Positions 9,299 through 19,565 are shown, counted from the first letter of the stretch. The stretch is 64,000 nt of DNA from Collinsella aerofaciens (GCF_902364355.1 NZ_CABJDK010000008.1:50159-114158); one strand, 5' to 3'. Notes: generated by a model not told the origin, from the sequence alone. Program-made: numbers and translations.

Positions 9299-10017
9299 TC
9301 ATCACCCTCTTTGGCGATCGGGTCAGCGGTAGTCGCGGTAGCCACGCCAGCATCAACCGCAGCGGAAGCATCCTGCACCTGAGTCCTAGCCGTCACCGGT
9401 GCCGAACCAACCTGAATATCCCCGCGCGCCCAATCACCATCGAGTGCACGCGCCACCCAGTGATAGATGGGAATCGTAAAGAAGATCAGCGCGGCAAAGG
9501 GGCCGGCACCAAACGGGAACATCAGCAAAAAGAACAGCAGCCAACACACAGCCCAATACGGGAACGACTGGAACGGGCCCTTCACCGGAGTCGAGCCAAC
9601 CGCACCGCCACTCGTCGCCTGCGCCGTAGCGGCATTGGCGGCCTGTGCACTCCAGCTTGCCGCTTGCGCCGCCTTGGCCGCAGCATCACTCGCCTGCGTT
9701 GCCGCCTCGGTAGCGCGTGCCGCCGCCTCGTGGGTACGGGCACGCTCCGCCGCCTCGGCCTCGCGCTGACGGGCGCGGTCCTCGTTCTCAAACTCGATAT
9801 CGTCCTCAATCTCATCGCTCGGATTGAGCAGCTCATCCAGACTCACACCATAGAGCTTGGCGAGCGAAATCAGGTTCTCGGTATCGGGCGAGCTCTCCGC
9901 GCGCTCCCATTTACTGACCGCTTGGCGTGACAGTCCCAGCTTTCGCGCCAATCCTTCTTGGCTAAAGCCCTTGCTGCGGCGAAGGTCGGCGAGCCGCTGA
10001 GCAGTTTCTACATTCAT
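9295..10017 (-). CDS. XRE-family regulator with C-terminal membrane segments
   Basis: A 240-residue protein. Residues 1-65 form a Cro/CI-type helix-turn-helix (RRSKGFSQEGLARKLGLSRQ, then AVSKWERAESSPDTENL). An Ala-rich charged stretch of about 80 residues follows and looks like a coiled coil. Two hydrophobic segments near the C-terminus (WAVCWLLFFLLMFPFG and FAALIFFTIPIYHWVA) make it a membrane-bound regulator. The ATG at 10017 was chosen because AGGAGG sits 4 bases upstream; the longer open frame to 10266 has no such site. It is coupled to the DUF4097 gene and divergent from a methyltransferase gene. Confidence 0.85.
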   Translation of the reverse strand: MNVETAQRLADLRRSKGFSQEGLARKLGLSRQAVSKWERAESSPDTENLISLAKLYGVSLDELLNPSDEIEDDIEFENEDRARQREAEAAERARTHEAAARATEAATQASDAAAKAAQAASWSAQAANAATAQATSGGAVGSTPVKGPFQSFPYWAVCWLLFFLLMFPFGAGPFAALIFFTIPIYHWVARALDGDWARGDIQVGSAPVTARTQVQDASAAVDAGVATATTADPIAKEGDE

Positions 10018-10284
10018 GGTTCCTCCTATGCGATGCCAGCCGTGCCGCCGGACCGTTTTTGTTCTTAAGGCGCCTTGCACAGTTAAAAATCTATCCGCCA
10101 CCGCCAAAATCATGCTACCTATTCTAGTGAGATTTTTGACAACCGGCGGTTGCGGGCACATATGAGCTGCGGAAATGTGTCCAAACAAAGCAATGACCCA
10201 CAGCTCGGTTGTCCCCGTTGCGGCGTTAACGGTAGTATGGTCGTACTGTTTATTCCGCACCGCCATCGGAGGGAGTTCCGCGCC

Positions 10285-11157
10285 GTGAACCGCGATTTCG
10301 CATCATCGCTCATCCAGCTCAACAACACGTTCTATCGCGAACACTCCGCCTCCTTTTCCGATACGCGGCAGGCCCCGTGGCCCGGCTGGGTGCGCACCAT
10401 GGACATCGCGCTCGGGCAGCTCGAAGTCGCCACGATCGAGCATCCCGTCCGCGTCTTCGATCTTGCCTGCGGCAATATGCGATTCGAGAACTTTGCCGCC
10501 GGCGGCGCACTTGCCGCCAAGGGCGTCGATGGCGCAAACCCCTCGGCAGACGCCAGCTGCCCGTTTGAGTTCTATGGTGTTGACTCGTGTCAGGATTTGG
10601 CTATCGATGCGCACGGTCACGCCCTGCGCATTCCCAACCTGCACTTCCAGGAACTCGACGTGCTCGATGCCCTTATGAAGCTCAACCCCGCCGAGACACC
10701 CGACGTGCTTTTCGACGCCCCGCTCGCCGACATCTCGGTCTGCTTTGGATTTATGCACCACGTGCCGTCGTGCGAGTACCGCGTACGCGTGCTCGACGCT
10801 CTGGTGCGCCAGACGCGCCCAGGCGGCATCATCGCCATCAGCTTTTGGGAGTTTATGAACGACGAGCGCATGGCGCGCAAAGCCGTTCGCGCCGAGGCCC
10901 GCGCCGAGCTCACCCCGCCGTTTGAGGGTTACGATTCCGCGCAGTTTGAAGCCGGTGACCACCTCATTGGCTGGCAAAACGACCGCCACGCCTACCGCTA
11001 TTGCCATCACTTTGACGATCAGCAGATCACCGACCTGGTGCGCGGTGTCCGCACGTTCTACAAGAGCGGCGAGGTCCCCGTGCGCGAGCTTGAGCGTTTC
11101 CATGCCGACGGTCGCAGCGGCGAGCTCAACCGCTATGTGATTCTCAAGCGCCTGTAG
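10285..11157 (+). CDS. Class I SAM-dependent methyltransferase
   Basis: A 290-residue protein with the SAM-binding motif VFDLACGNMRFENF at about residue 50, and FYGVDSCQDLAIDA where the ribose-binding acidic residue is expected. ICFGFMHHVPS-like and GGIIAISFWEFM segments follow, as in UbiE-type enzymes. The substrate cannot be read from the sequence. GTG at 10285 was chosen because GGAGGGA lies about 10 bases upstream; an ATG at 10150 in the same frame has no ribosome site. The 267-base gap to the divergent XRE gene holds the promoters of both but shows no strong consensus. Confidence 0.8.
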   Translation: MNRDFASSLIQLNNTFYREHSASFSDTRQAPWPGWVRTMDIALGQLEVATIEHPVRVFDLACGNMRFENFAAGGALAAKGVDGANPSADASCPFEFYGVDSCQDLAIDAHGHALRIPNLHFQELDVLDALMKLNPAETPDVLFDAPLADISVCFGFMHHVPSCEYRVRVLDALVRQTRPGGIIAISFWEFMNDERMARKAVRAEARAELTPPFEGYDSAQFEAGDHLIGWQNDRHAYRYCHHFDDQQITDLVRGVRTFYKSGEVPVRELERFHADGRSGELNRYVILKRL

Positions 11158-11276
11158 GTATCGGCGACTCGCCGCCGAGCCGCACCGCATCTTTCGGGCA
11201 AACCATGCCCACCCTTTTTCAACCCATTGACGGAACGCGCCTGCAATGTGTTCCATACGTATGACCAAGGAGCCTC

Positions 11277-12116
11277 ATGGGAGCCGTCCACGTTCGCACA
11301 CCTAAGAACTTTGTGCTCGAGGAGCGCCTGGAGCGCTACGCCAATGCGATTGAGACGAACCCCGAGTCTTATGCCGGGAATTGGCGCGAAGCCTGCGCGC
11401 CAGCCGGCGGCGCACCCTTCACCCGCCTTCATCTGGATCTGGGCTGCGGCAAAGGCACCTATCTGGTTGAGCAAGCTCGCCGCGAGCCAAACACGCTCTT
11501 TATCGGCATGGACCAGGAGCCCATCTGCATCGCCTATGCCGCACAGAAAATCTGCGAGCAGGGGCTGTCCAACGCACTCGTCCTGCCCCGAGGTGCCGCA
11601 TCGCTGCCGCAGCTATTTGCCGCAGGCGAGCTCGATGCCATCACCATCAACTTTCCCACGCCGCAGCCCAAGGCCAAGTACGCCAAAAAGCGACTCGTCC
11701 ATGTCGACCACCTAATGCTGTACCGTCCGCTCTTTTCAGCCGGTGCCACCGTCACACTGCGAACCGACAGTAAGCCATTGCGCGACTACGCCTTGGGGCA
11801 GTTTGCCGCGGCCGGCTACGATACACTTTGGGTAAGTGACGACGTTCGCCGCGACCATCCCGAGCATCCCGAGACCGAATACGAGCAGCGCACCCGCGAT
11901 ATGGGTGCCGTCGTCTATGGCATTTGCGCCACACCCGGCGCGCAGCCCACCGACGAACAGCTCACAGCGGGTCGCATGCAGGAGCAAAGTCTTGCCTGCT
12001 ACCTGCCCGATAACCTCGATGAGCTCACCTACGTGCCCCTCGGCATGGAAGAGGCCGTCGAGAACTTTAAAAACCGCGCCCGCAAGGGCAAGAAGCGCTT
12101 ACCGCAGGAGTCCTAG
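11277..12116 (+). CDS. trmB: tRNA (guanosine(46)-N7)-methyltransferase TrmB
   Basis: A 279-residue protein that methylates N7 of G46 in the tRNA variable loop. It has the family SAM motif LDLGCGKGTYLVEQA (about residue 52), IGMDQEP after strand 2, and the TrmB signature region ITINFPTPQPKAKYAKKRL. The usual signature reads NFSDPWPKKRHAKRRL, so this is a divergent version in which the DPW part has become TPQ. AAGGAG lies 5 bases before the ATG. A 120-base gap and the preceding methyltransferase on the same strand suggest possible co-transcription. The 308-base gap downstream holds the repeat at 12182. Confidence 0.9.
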   Translation: MGAVHVRTPKNFVLEERLERYANAIETNPESYAGNWREACAPAGGAPFTRLHLDLGCGKGTYLVEQARREPNTLFIGMDQEPICIAYAAQKICEQGLSNALVLPRGAASLPQLFAAGELDAITINFPTPQPKAKYAKKRLVHVDHLMLYRPLFSAGATVTLRTDSKPLRDYALGQFAAAGYDTLWVSDDVRRDHPEHPETEYEQRTRDMGAVVYGICATPGAQPTDEQLTAGRMQEQSLACYLPDNLDELTYVPLGMEEAVENFKNRARKGKKRLPQES

Positions 12117-12181
12117 GGGCTTCTGATGGTCGCGGCATCGGCAGACAAGCGCAAATAAGCGCCAGCGAACGATCCTCAGAC

Positions 12182-12304
12182 CTAAGTGAGTAGACTTTTT
12201 AGCAATAGCCAAGCACAACCCGCATAGCGAAAACTAAAACCGCAGGTAGAGCCCTTGCGTAAAAACCATGTGCTCGCGATATCGCAAAAAGTCTACTCAC
12301 TTAG
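12182..12304. repeat. 123-bp inverted-repeat element, copy 1
   Basis: The element starts CTAAGTGAGTAGACTTTTT and ends with its exact reverse complement, a perfect 19-base terminal inverted repeat. Two further copies lie at 25738-25860 and 27160-27281 in the same orientation. The interior of this copy shares only part of the sequence (ACCGCAGGTAGA) with the others. It occupies most of the non-coding gap between trmB and the DUF3516 helicase gene. No transposase is present, so it resembles a MITE or a structured intergenic repeat. Confidence 0.85.
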
Positions 12305-12425
12305 CTGGCGACTGCACCAAACGGCTGGGCAGAACGCCCATTTCCTGCATTTTCCCGCGCGCTAGCACCCCGCGCCGCCGCTACGCCATAATGGATGGCG
12401 AACAAACGCGAGAGAAAGCAACCAC

Positions 12426-15107
12426 ATGGCACAGACCACGACAGATACCGCCGCCAGCACCGTCTCGGGCGCCGGCGCCGCCAGCTCATTCTCGGGCGGC
12501 ACGGGAACCGAGGCCGAGTTCGGCTCGCTCGGCGCGCTCTCCCCCACCTGGTGGGAGCCCGAAGACGGCAGTGAGCCCGAACCGTGGCTCACGCCCGATC
12601 AGGCCTTCGAACGCTTCTTTGAATGGACGAGCAATCGCGGCATTGAGCTGTGGGATCACCAAGAAGAGGCCCTCATGGATCTAGCCGCCGGTGACCATGT
12701 CATTTTGGGAACACCGACCGGATCGGGCAAGTCGCTTGTCGCGCTGGGCATGCTCTTTATGGGCATGGCGCAGGGCAAACGTTGCTATTACACGGCCCCT
12801 ATCAAGGCCCTGGTCAGCGAAAAGTTCTTCGATCTGGTACAGGTGCTCGGCCGCGATAACGTCGGTATGATCACCGGCGACACGCATATCAATACCAAAG
12901 CGCCCGTCATCTGCTGCACGGCAGAGATCCTTGCCAACGACGCACTGCGCGAGGGCGAAGATGCCGATGTTGGCTGCGTCGCCATGGACGAGTTCCACTA
13001 CTTTGCCGACCCCGATCGCGGTTGGGCCTGGCAGGTGCCGCTGCTCACCCTGCCTCACACGCAATTCATGCTCATGAGCGCCACACTCGGCGATGTCACT
13101 GCCATCGCCGCCTCACTTGAGGAGCACACCGGCGCAACCTGCGACTTGGTTGTCGACGCCCCGCGTCCGGTTCCGCTGAGTTATGACTATGTGACGACCT
13201 CCCTCGAGGGCACGGTCGAGCTCGCAATGCGCCGCGGCGAGGCCCCGCTCTACATCGTGCACTTTAGCCAGGACGCCGCACTTGCGACGGCGCAATCCCT
13301 CGCCAACTTTGGTATTGCCAGCAAGGAGCAGCGTGGGGCCATCAAGGAGGCGGCCAAGGGCACGAGCTTCTCGACGGCCTTTGGCAAAATTCTTAAGCGC
13401 TTGCTCGGATGCGGCGTCGGCGTGCACCATGCTGGCATGTTGCCGCGCTATCGTCTGCTGGTCGAGCGCTTGGCACAACAGGGCCTGTTGCCCGTCATCT
13501 GCGGCACCGATACGCTCGGCGTCGGCATCAACGTGCCCATCCATACCGTGGTGCTCACCGCGCTCACCAAGTTCGACGGCTACAAGATGCGTCGTCTGCG
13601 CGCCCGCGAGTTTCATCAGATTGCCGGTCGCGCCGGCCGCTCGGGCTTCGATACCGAGGGCATGGTGATTGCCGAGGCACCCGAGCACGAGATCGAGAAT
13701 GCCAAGCTCATGGCCAAGGCGGGCGACGACCCCAAGAAGCTCCGCAAGATTAAAAAGAAGAAGGCCCCCGAGGGCTTTGTCACCTGGAACAAGCAGACCT
13801 TTGAGCGCCTGATCGAGACGCAGCCCGAAACGCTCAAGCCGCGCCTTCGCATCACACACTCCATGGTGATTAGCGTGGTCGAACAGGGTGGCGACGCCCG
13901 TGCCCGCGTGCACGACCTCATCGAGACGAGCCTGCAAACGCCCGAGGAAAAGGCAAAGCTCGAGGTTCGCGCCGACGAAATCTTCGCCACGCTCATCGAT
14001 TCCGGTGTCGTCGTTCGCACCGAGGTGCCGCCCGCACCCGACGCTCCGGCTGACGCCGCGCCGGACATCGACTACGCGCTGACGGTCGACCTGCCCGAGG
14101 ACTTTGCGCTCGATCAGCCGCTCTCGCCGTTCTTGCTCGCCGCGTTGGAGCTGCTCGATCCCGAGAGCGAGACCTATACCATGGATTTAATCTCAATGGT
14201 CGAGGCGACGCTCGAAGATCCCAAGCAAGTGCTGCGTGCGCAGGAGCGTGCCGCACGCGATCGAGCTATGGCCGAGATGAAGGCCGACGGCATCGAGTAT
14301 GAGGAGCGTCTGGAGCGCATTCAAGACGTCACGTACGAAAAGCCGCTCGAGGATTTGCTCGACGCCGCTTTTGACAAGTACTGCCAGGAAGTACCCTGGG
14401 CAAACGACTACCAGCTCTCTCCCAAGAGCGTCCTGCGCGATATGCTGGAAAGCGCGAGCGATTTTAAGGGCTACATTCAAAAGCTCGGCATCGCCCGCTC
14501 CGAGGGCATTTTGCTGCGCTACCTGGCAGAGGCTTACCGTTCGCTCGACCGCACCGTACCCATCGAGAAGCGCGACGAGCGCCTGCGCGACATTATCTCG
14601 TGGCTGGGCTTTGTGGTGCGCTCGGTCGACTCGAGCTTGGTAGACGAGTGGGAAAACGCTGGCAACCCGGCAGCCCTCGACGCCACGCCGCCGCAGGGCA
14701 TCGACGAGGTCGTGGCGGACCGCCGCGGCTGCACGCTGTTGGTGCGCAACGCGCTCTTCCGCCGCGTGACCCTTGCCACCCGCGAGCACGTTCGCGACCT
14801 GGGCGAGCTCGACGACGACTGGGGCATGAGCGAGATCCGCTGGCAAAAAGCACTCGACGCTTACCACGAGCAGCACGAGGAAATCCTCACCGACGGAGAT
14901 GCCCGCAGCGCCGCGATGTTCTCCATCGACGAGTCCGACGAGAAGACCGCGCACGTATGGCACGTGCACCAGATCTTTGCCGACGAGGATGGCGACCACG
15001 ATTTTGGCATCATGGGCGATGTCGATCTGGACGCCACGCAAGACGGCGGCGAGGTAATCTTCAAGAACTACCGTGTCGGCTTTATCGAGGACCTGCTCGA
15101 GGACTAG
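12426..15107 (+). CDS. DEAD/DEAH-box RNA helicase with C-terminal DUF3516 domain
   Basis: An 893-residue superfamily 2 helicase. Motif I is GTPTGSGKS (about 95-103), motif II is DEFH (about 188), SATLGD lies near 218, and GTDTLGVGINVP and QIAGRAGRSGFD form the second lobe. A Lys-rich insert (KKLRKIKKKK) follows. The C-terminal half (about 420-893) corresponds to DUF3516, found fused to Ski2/Mtr4-like helicases in actinobacteria. A role in RNA turnover or repair is likely from the family but not proven. The first 45 residues are low-complexity. It ends at a strong terminator shared with the convergent DUF2130 gene. Confidence 0.85.
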   Translation: MAQTTTDTAASTVSGAGAASSFSGGTGTEAEFGSLGALSPTWWEPEDGSEPEPWLTPDQAFERFFEWTSNRGIELWDHQEEALMDLAAGDHVILGTPTGSGKSLVALGMLFMGMAQGKRCYYTAPIKALVSEKFFDLVQVLGRDNVGMITGDTHINTKAPVICCTAEILANDALREGEDADVGCVAMDEFHYFADPDRGWAWQVPLLTLPHTQFMLMSATLGDVTAIAASLEEHTGATCDLVVDAPRPVPLSYDYVTTSLEGTVELAMRRGEAPLYIVHFSQDAALATAQSLANFGIASKEQRGAIKEAAKGTSFSTAFGKILKRLLGCGVGVHHAGMLPRYRLLVERLAQQGLLPVICGTDTLGVGINVPIHTVVLTALTKFDGYKMRRLRAREFHQIAGRAGRSGFDTEGMVIAEAPEHEIENAKLMAKAGDDPKKLRKIKKKKAPEGFVTWNKQTFERLIETQPETLKPRLRITHSMVISVVEQGGDARARVHDLIETSLQTPEEKAKLEVRADEIFATLIDSGVVVRTEVPPAPDAPADAAPDIDYALTVDLPEDFALDQPLSPFLLAALELLDPESETYTMDLISMVEATLEDPKQVLRAQERAARDRAMAEMKADGIEYEERLERIQDVTYEKPLEDLLDAAFDKYCQEVPWANDYQLSPKSVLRDMLESASDFKGYIQKLGIARSEGILLRYLAEAYRSLDRTVPIEKRDERLRDIISWLGFVVRSVDSSLVDEWENAGNPAALDATPPQGIDEVVADRRGCTLLVRNALFRRVTLATREHVRDLGELDDDWGMSEIRWQKALDAYHEQHEEILTDGDARSAAMFSIDESDEKTAHVWHVHQIFADEDGDHDFGIMGDVDLDATQDGGEVIFKNYRVGFIEDLLED

Positions 15108-15127
15108 CCGGGCGCAATGGGACGAAA

Positions 15128-15172
15128 CAAAGCGGGGTCGCTGGCAACATCGCCAGCGGCCCCGCTTTTTGC
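15128..15172. terminator. Bidirectional intrinsic terminator
   Basis: A 17-base stem AAAGCGGGGTCGCTGGC pairs, with one mismatch, with GCCAGCGGCCCCGCTTT, and a T-run follows on the plus strand. It lies between the convergent stops of the helicase and DUF2130 genes. Confidence 0.85.
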
Positions 15173-15187
15173 GCGATACGCTATCCC

Positions 15188-16945
15188 CTACTCGGCATCC
15201 TCGACCTCATACGAATCCGCCTCGGCTGGCTCATCGTTCGTCTCTGTCGCGGCCCCGCGCGCCTCGTCAAACGCTGCTTTCATGGTCTTGTTGCCCCACG
15301 TGAGCTTGCGAATGGTAAGATCGTCGGCTTTCTTGTTGGCAAGGCGCAGATTGTTCTCGGAGGACAGCAACGCCTCCTTGGTTTTCTGCAGATGGCTAAT
15401 CGTCTTGTCGATCTCATCGATTGCCGTTTGGAACTTGCGGCTCGCGATCTCGTAGTTGCGGCCGAAATCGTTCTTGAACTTCTCCATCTTGGCTTCGAAG
15501 TTCGTGACATCGATATTCTGCTGCTTGTACTCCGCCAGCTCCTGCTTATAGCGAAGCGAACCCATGGCGGCATTGCGCAGCAGCGTAATGATGGGAATGA
15601 AGAACTGCGGGCGAATCACATACATCTTCTCGTAGCGATAGCTCACGTCCACGATTCCCGCGTTGTAGAGCTCGCTCTCGGGCTCGAGCAGCGTGCAGAG
15701 CACCGCGTACTCACAGCTTTTCTGGCGACGATCGTGATCGAGTTTCTTAAAGAAGTCCTCGTTTTTATGCTTGGTCGCGGTCTCGTCATTCTCGTTTTTC
15801 ATCTCGAACATAATTGAGATGACCTCGTTGCCGCTCGCGTCGCACTCGCGGAAGATAAAGTCGCCCTTGGTGCCCTCGGACGCATCGTTATCTTTCTCGA
15901 AGTACGCATTGGGAAACGCCGTCATGCGCAGACGGTTGAACTCGGTCTCGCAGTGCTGCTCGAGCGACTCGCCCACCATCTTGGTGGACAGGCGAACCTT
16001 CATATCCTTAAGGCGCTCGATCTCTTCATCCTTGTAGCGAATCAGATCATCGCTCGCACGTTTGGCCTGCGCAAGCTCGAGCTCGTGTGCCGCCTTGGCC
16101 TGTTCCTCGCGCGAATCGCGCACTGCCAGCTCGCTCGTCAGTTTGGCACGCGCCTCATCACGCTCACGCTCCGCCGCGGCGACCGCCTCAGACAGGCTCA
16201 TTTTTGCCATCAGCTCCTGCTCGCGCAGCTTCGCACGCAGACCCTCGGCCTCCTGCTCAGACTGAGCCCTTGCGGCGGAAAACTTCTCTTGCACCTTCGC
16301 GCGATAGTCAGTAAGCGCGCGCTCGGCCTCGCTGCGAGCGGCATCGAGCTCACGCTGCGACTCTGCCGCGGCAGCGGCAAGCGCCATCTCCTGGGCCTTG
16401 TCCGCCGCGGCGAGCCTGGCCTGCAGCTCGGCAATCTGAGCGTCGCGCGCGGACAGGTCGTTTTGAGCAGCATTGCGTGCCGCCGCCTCGGCAAGCCTGG
16501 CTTCATCATCTTTGCGCTCCAACTGCGCACGTAAATTGTCGATCTCGCGCTGAAGCTCGGCATTCTCCTTTTGAGCATCGGAACGGGCCTCAACCGCCGC
16601 GCGCTGACTTGCACTCTCGCGCTCTGCGGCAGCGCCTTCGAGCTTGGCGCGCAGCTCGGCAAGCTCAGCGTCGCGCTTGGCAACCTCTTGCGCCAGCTGC
16701 TGAGCTGCAGCATTCTTCTGCTCGACAAGCTGAGCGTCGCGCTGAGACTCTGCCTTTTGCAAAGCAGCCGTCGAGCGCGAGCGCTCAAGCTCCAGTGCCT
16801 GCTCGCCCTCGCGCTGGACCGCCTTCACGCGCTCATCCAGGTCGCGCGAGAACTCGGCATCGCGCACCTGCTTGACGATATCCGCATAACCGGACGCATC
16901 GACCTTAAAAACTTCGCCGCAATGCGGGCACTTGATCTCGTTCAT
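15188..16945 (-). CDS. DUF2130 coiled-coil protein
   Basis: A 585-residue protein. It opens with a zinc-ribbon-like pair Cys6-x2-Cys9 ([10 protein letters not shown]), continues with a long Ala/Glu/Arg-rich coiled coil (about residues 30-320), and ends with a globular DUF2130 domain (about 320-540: [53 protein letters not shown]). The spaced D-x-F and E-x-K residues in this block resemble a PD-(D/E)xK nuclease core, which is how the family is often described; that is inference here. It is transcribed alone between two terminators. Confidence 0.85.
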   Translation of the reverse strand: MNEIKCPHCGEVFKVDASGYADIVKQVRDAEFSRDLDERVKAVQREGEQALELERSRSTAALQKAESQRDAQLVEQKNAAAQQLAQEVAKRDAELAELRAKLEGAAAERESASQRAAVEARSDAQKENAELQREIDNLRAQLERKDDEARLAEAAARNAAQNDLSARDAQIAELQARLAAADKAQEMALAAAAAESQRELDAARSEAERALTDYRAKVQEKFSAARAQSEQEAEGLRAKLREQELMAKMSLSEAVAAAERERDEARAKLTSELAVRDSREEQAKAAHELELAQAKRASDDLIRYKDEEIERLKDMKVRLSTKMVGESLEQHCETEFNRLRMTAFPNAYFEKDNDASEGTKGDFIFRECDASGNEVISIMFEMKNENDETATKHKNEDFFKKLDHDRRQKSCEYAVLCTLLEPESELYNAGIVDVSYRYEKMYVIRPQFFIPIITLLRNAAMGSLRYKQELAEYKQQNIDVTNFEAKMEKFKNDFGRNYEIASRKFQTAIDEIDKTISHLQKTKEALLSSENNLRLANKKADDLTIRKLTWGNKTMKAAFDEARGAATETNDEPAEADSYEVEDAE

Positions 16946-17002
16946 GGCAGCTCCTCGATGGACGCAAATTTCAACCGCCTACACTCTACCGCGCCGCACG
17001 GA

Positions 17003-17037
17003 CAAAAAAGACGCCGCCGCCATAATGGCAACGGCGC
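17003..17037 (-). terminator. Intrinsic terminator of the PTS/deacetylase operon
   Basis: On the minus strand a GCCGTTGCCAT arm pairs with ATGGCGGCGGC and is followed by six T. It lies 48 bases beyond the stop of the ChbG-like gene. Confidence 0.7.
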
Positions 17038-17044
17038 CAGAACC

Positions 17045-17073
17045 ACCACAAAGGCGACTGTCCCCTTTGTGGT
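17045..17073. repeat. Palindromic repeat related to the GTGACAAAGGG family
   Basis: ACCACAAAGG and CCTTTGTGGT pair around a CTGTCC core. It has the same core as the four copies at 56-62 kb but with GGTGG in place of ATGTGA in the outer arm. It lies 12 bases past the stop of the ChbG-like gene. Confidence 0.6.
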
Positions 17074-17084
17074 GACTTGGGTCC

Positions 17085-17849
17085 TTACAGGTCGCGGTAG
17101 TCGATCAGGCGAAGATCAGGTTGAGACTCAAGCCAAGTGCGAAGCTCGGGGTCAATCAGCGCATCGACTTCCTTGGTGCGGTCGGTCGTGAGCGAGCTGT
17201 TCTCCAAGATAAAACGATCGAGATAGCCCGGATGGCACACAAAGACGACCGTCTCGCCGTCCACCATCTCGCGAACCGTCTGCATGATTGCCTCTTTGGG
17301 CTCGTAGCCCGGCTCCATCGAGCGCATCACCATGCGCAGATCAGTATCTCCGCAATGCACCACAGCCGCGGGGTCGAAGCTCGCCTTTTGCTCCTTAAGG
17401 CCCAGCTCCTGAGCAACCGCCGAGATCGCTCGGTTAAGGTTTTTGCTCATGACGGCATGGGCCTCAAAGTAATCGGGCTCGCGGCCCACGATCTCGACAA
17501 AGCGGTCATGCTGCGCGCGGATCTCGATGCAGGCCTCGTCGAAGTCTATCAACTCCTCGCCGCGCTTAAAATGATCGCGGAAGGTACGGCTGCTATGGAA
17601 CTCGCCGTTCTCGTTGAGCATGCTCGGAATGAGCGCCGGGTCGGCACACGGCTTGCCCAGGCACACGTTGGTATGCTGACCCACCGCAATGCCGACATCC
17701 GCCACGAGCGACCAGCCACGCTCGGCCTCGGGCATATTGGGCATAAGTCCCGCCGAGCGCACCAGGCCCTCATTGATACTGCGGGCAATCCCCAGGTTAA
17801 CGGCATACGAATAACCGATATCGTCGGCACGAATGAGCAATTGCTTCAT
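17085..17849 (-). CDS. ChbG/HpnK (YdjC) family deacetylase
   Basis: A 254-residue protein of the YdjC family, metal-dependent carbohydrate deacetylases that include ChbG, the chito-oligosaccharide deacetylase. LLIRADDIGYS carries the metal-binding Asp pair (Asp9, Asp10), and GQHTNVCLGKP and YFEAHAVMSKN carry the conserved His residues. The ATG at 17849 was preferred over one 12 bases upstream because a GGGGGT run lies just before it. It is the last gene of a minus-strand unit behind a PTS permease, so it probably removes N-acetyl groups from the imported sugar phosphate; chitobiose is a guess from family precedent. Confidence 0.8.
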   Translation of the reverse strand: MKQLLIRADDIGYSYAVNLGIARSINEGLVRSAGLMPNMPEAERGWSLVADVGIAVGQHTNVCLGKPCADPALIPSMLNENGEFHSSRTFRDHFKRGEELIDFDEACIEIRAQHDRFVEIVGREPDYFEAHAVMSKNLNRAISAVAQELGLKEQKASFDPAAVVHCGDTDLRMVMRSMEPGYEPKEAIMQTVREMVDGETVVFVCHPGYLDRFILENSSLTTDRTKEVDALIDPELRTWLESQPDLRLIDYRDL

Positions 17850-17926
17850 ATTGACCCCCATCTACGGAAAGGGACACTTGAAGCGCAGCCAAGTGCCCCA
17901 GATAATTGTCCTACCGAACGGATGCT

Positions 17927-19375
17927 TTAGGCTTTGGCGGCAGCAGCGTCTTCGTCGAGCTGCTCCTTGGTAAAGCCAAAGAAGTAGGCGATGGCAGCGG
18001 CGGCAACAAATGCAGTGCCCGATGCAACGCAGCCCCATACGAGATTAGCAGTTCCGCCTGCAACATAACCTGTAATACCTAGGATATTAGTTGCGCCCAA
18101 AACATACGTGGTCACATTAGTGAGAGCCGCGATCAGGCCGCCGATAGCGCCGCCCGCGACCATGGCACCCAGGCAGCGAGTATACTTAAAGCCGCAGCCA
18201 TACAGCGCGGGCTCCGTCACGCCACCGACAATGCCGGAGAGCGAGAAACCAAGCATAGCGCCCTTTTCGTCGACCTCCTTAAGGCGCAGGAAGGCACCGA
18301 AGGCCATGCCCCACGTGGCGAACTGAGCGATAGCACCCGCGACCATAACGCAGGAGTCAGACCCTGAGGTGAGCACCTGCACAATGCCGAGGGCAATCAG
18401 AACCTGGTGCATACCGGTCATAACCAGGAACTCCCAAAGCGCGGCAATGGCGACGAGGGAGAGGATCGTGACGATGCCGCCAGCGTTTCCGAGGCCGAAC
18501 ATAAAGTTGCCGACCAGGTCGCCCAGAATGGAACCAATCGGAGCTAGGGCGCACAGGGAAACGGGGGTCATCACAGCCATGGTGCACACGGGCACAAACA
18601 CCGTGGAGAGCATGTCGGGGATGATCTTCTTCATGAACTTCTCGACGACCATCAGCACCGGCATAGACAGCAGCATGGGAAGCACGGTCGCAGAATAGTT
18701 GTTCAGCTGAGCCGGGAGCACGCCGTAAACCATCGTGGTCGTAGCACCAGAATCCGCAGCGGCGTTGACCAACGTCATGAACTCGGGGGCAATGAGCACG
18801 CCGCCGAGCATCATGCCGAGCGGCTGGCTGCAGCCGAGCTGCTTTGCGGCAGCCCAACCCAGATAGACAGGGAGGAAATAATAGCCGGCGTTGTAAATCC
18901 AGTTGTAGAAGAAGTTGTAGATGTCAGAATCTGCAGACCAGATACCGAGCATGCCGTCGCCGCAAAGTACGGCAAGTGTGCGGAACATGGCGGCGCCCAT
19001 GATAATGGGGATCGTCATGCACATTGTCTTGGACAGGTAGTTAAGGGCCTTCTTGCCCGCAGTCTTGACCGTCAGTGGCTCCTTGGTGCCGTCATCGAGG
19101 TTCTCGTCAATGGAGCCTTCGCCCTTGACGCCCAGCGCAATGGCGGCGTCATAGACCTTCGGCACGTTCTGGCCAATGATGACCTGATACTGGCCGCCAG
19201 ACCACTGTGCACCCAGCACGCCCTTGATCTTCTTTACTTCATCGTCATTGGGAATGGACTGATCCTTGAGGTTCAGACGCAGGCGGGTCATGCAGTGCGT
19301 CGCGTTCGTCACATTGGAGGCGCCGCCGACGGCAGCAAGCACGTCCTCGGCAATCTTCTTGTTATCGACAGCCAT
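17927..19375 (-). CDS. PTS EIIBC permease, beta-glucoside/sucrose family
   Basis: A 482-residue permease. The N-terminal EIIB domain (about 1-90) has phosphorylated Cys28 in NATHCMTRLRL. The rest is the membrane EIIC domain of the glucose/beta-glucoside family, with about ten hydrophobic segments. There is no EIIA domain at the C-terminus, so phosphate must come from an EIIA encoded elsewhere. AAGGGA lies 8 bases before the ATG at 19375. It follows licT and precedes the deacetylase gene, and the leader at 19566-19602 suggests antitermination. The exact sugar is not known. Confidence 0.88.
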   Translation of the reverse strand: MAVDNKKIAEDVLAAVGGASNVTNATHCMTRLRLNLKDQSIPNDDEVKKIKGVLGAQWSGGQYQVIIGQNVPKVYDAAIALGVKGEGSIDENLDDGTKEPLTVKTAGKKALNYLSKTMCMTIPIIMGAAMFRTLAVLCGDGMLGIWSADSDIYNFFYNWIYNAGYYFLPVYLGWAAAKQLGCSQPLGMMLGGVLIAPEFMTLVNAAADSGATTTMVYGVLPAQLNNYSATVLPMLLSMPVLMVVEKFMKKIIPDMLSTVFVPVCTMAVMTPVSLCALAPIGSILGDLVGNFMFGLGNAGGIVTILSLVAIAALWEFLVMTGMHQVLIALGIVQVLTSGSDSCVMVAGAIAQFATWGMAFGAFLRLKEVDEKGAMLGFSLSGIVGGVTEPALYGCGFKYTRCLGAMVAGGAIGGLIAALTNVTTYVLGATNILGITGYVAGGTANLVWGCVASGTAFVAAAAIAYFFGFTKEQLDEDAAAAKA

Positions 19376-19565
19376 GTCGAATCCCTTCTCTTCCAACTAA
19401 AGGCCGTGGGACTTCACGGCACCAAGACGCACAATTCCGCTCGCGCCTGCGCAGCGCGCGACATCAGTTGGCAAGAGATTGATTTGCATGTGATTCCCGG
19501 GTGGATCGACATGAAAAAGCCCCGCGCACAACCGACAGAGACCCAATTATGGCCTCGGCAGAATC

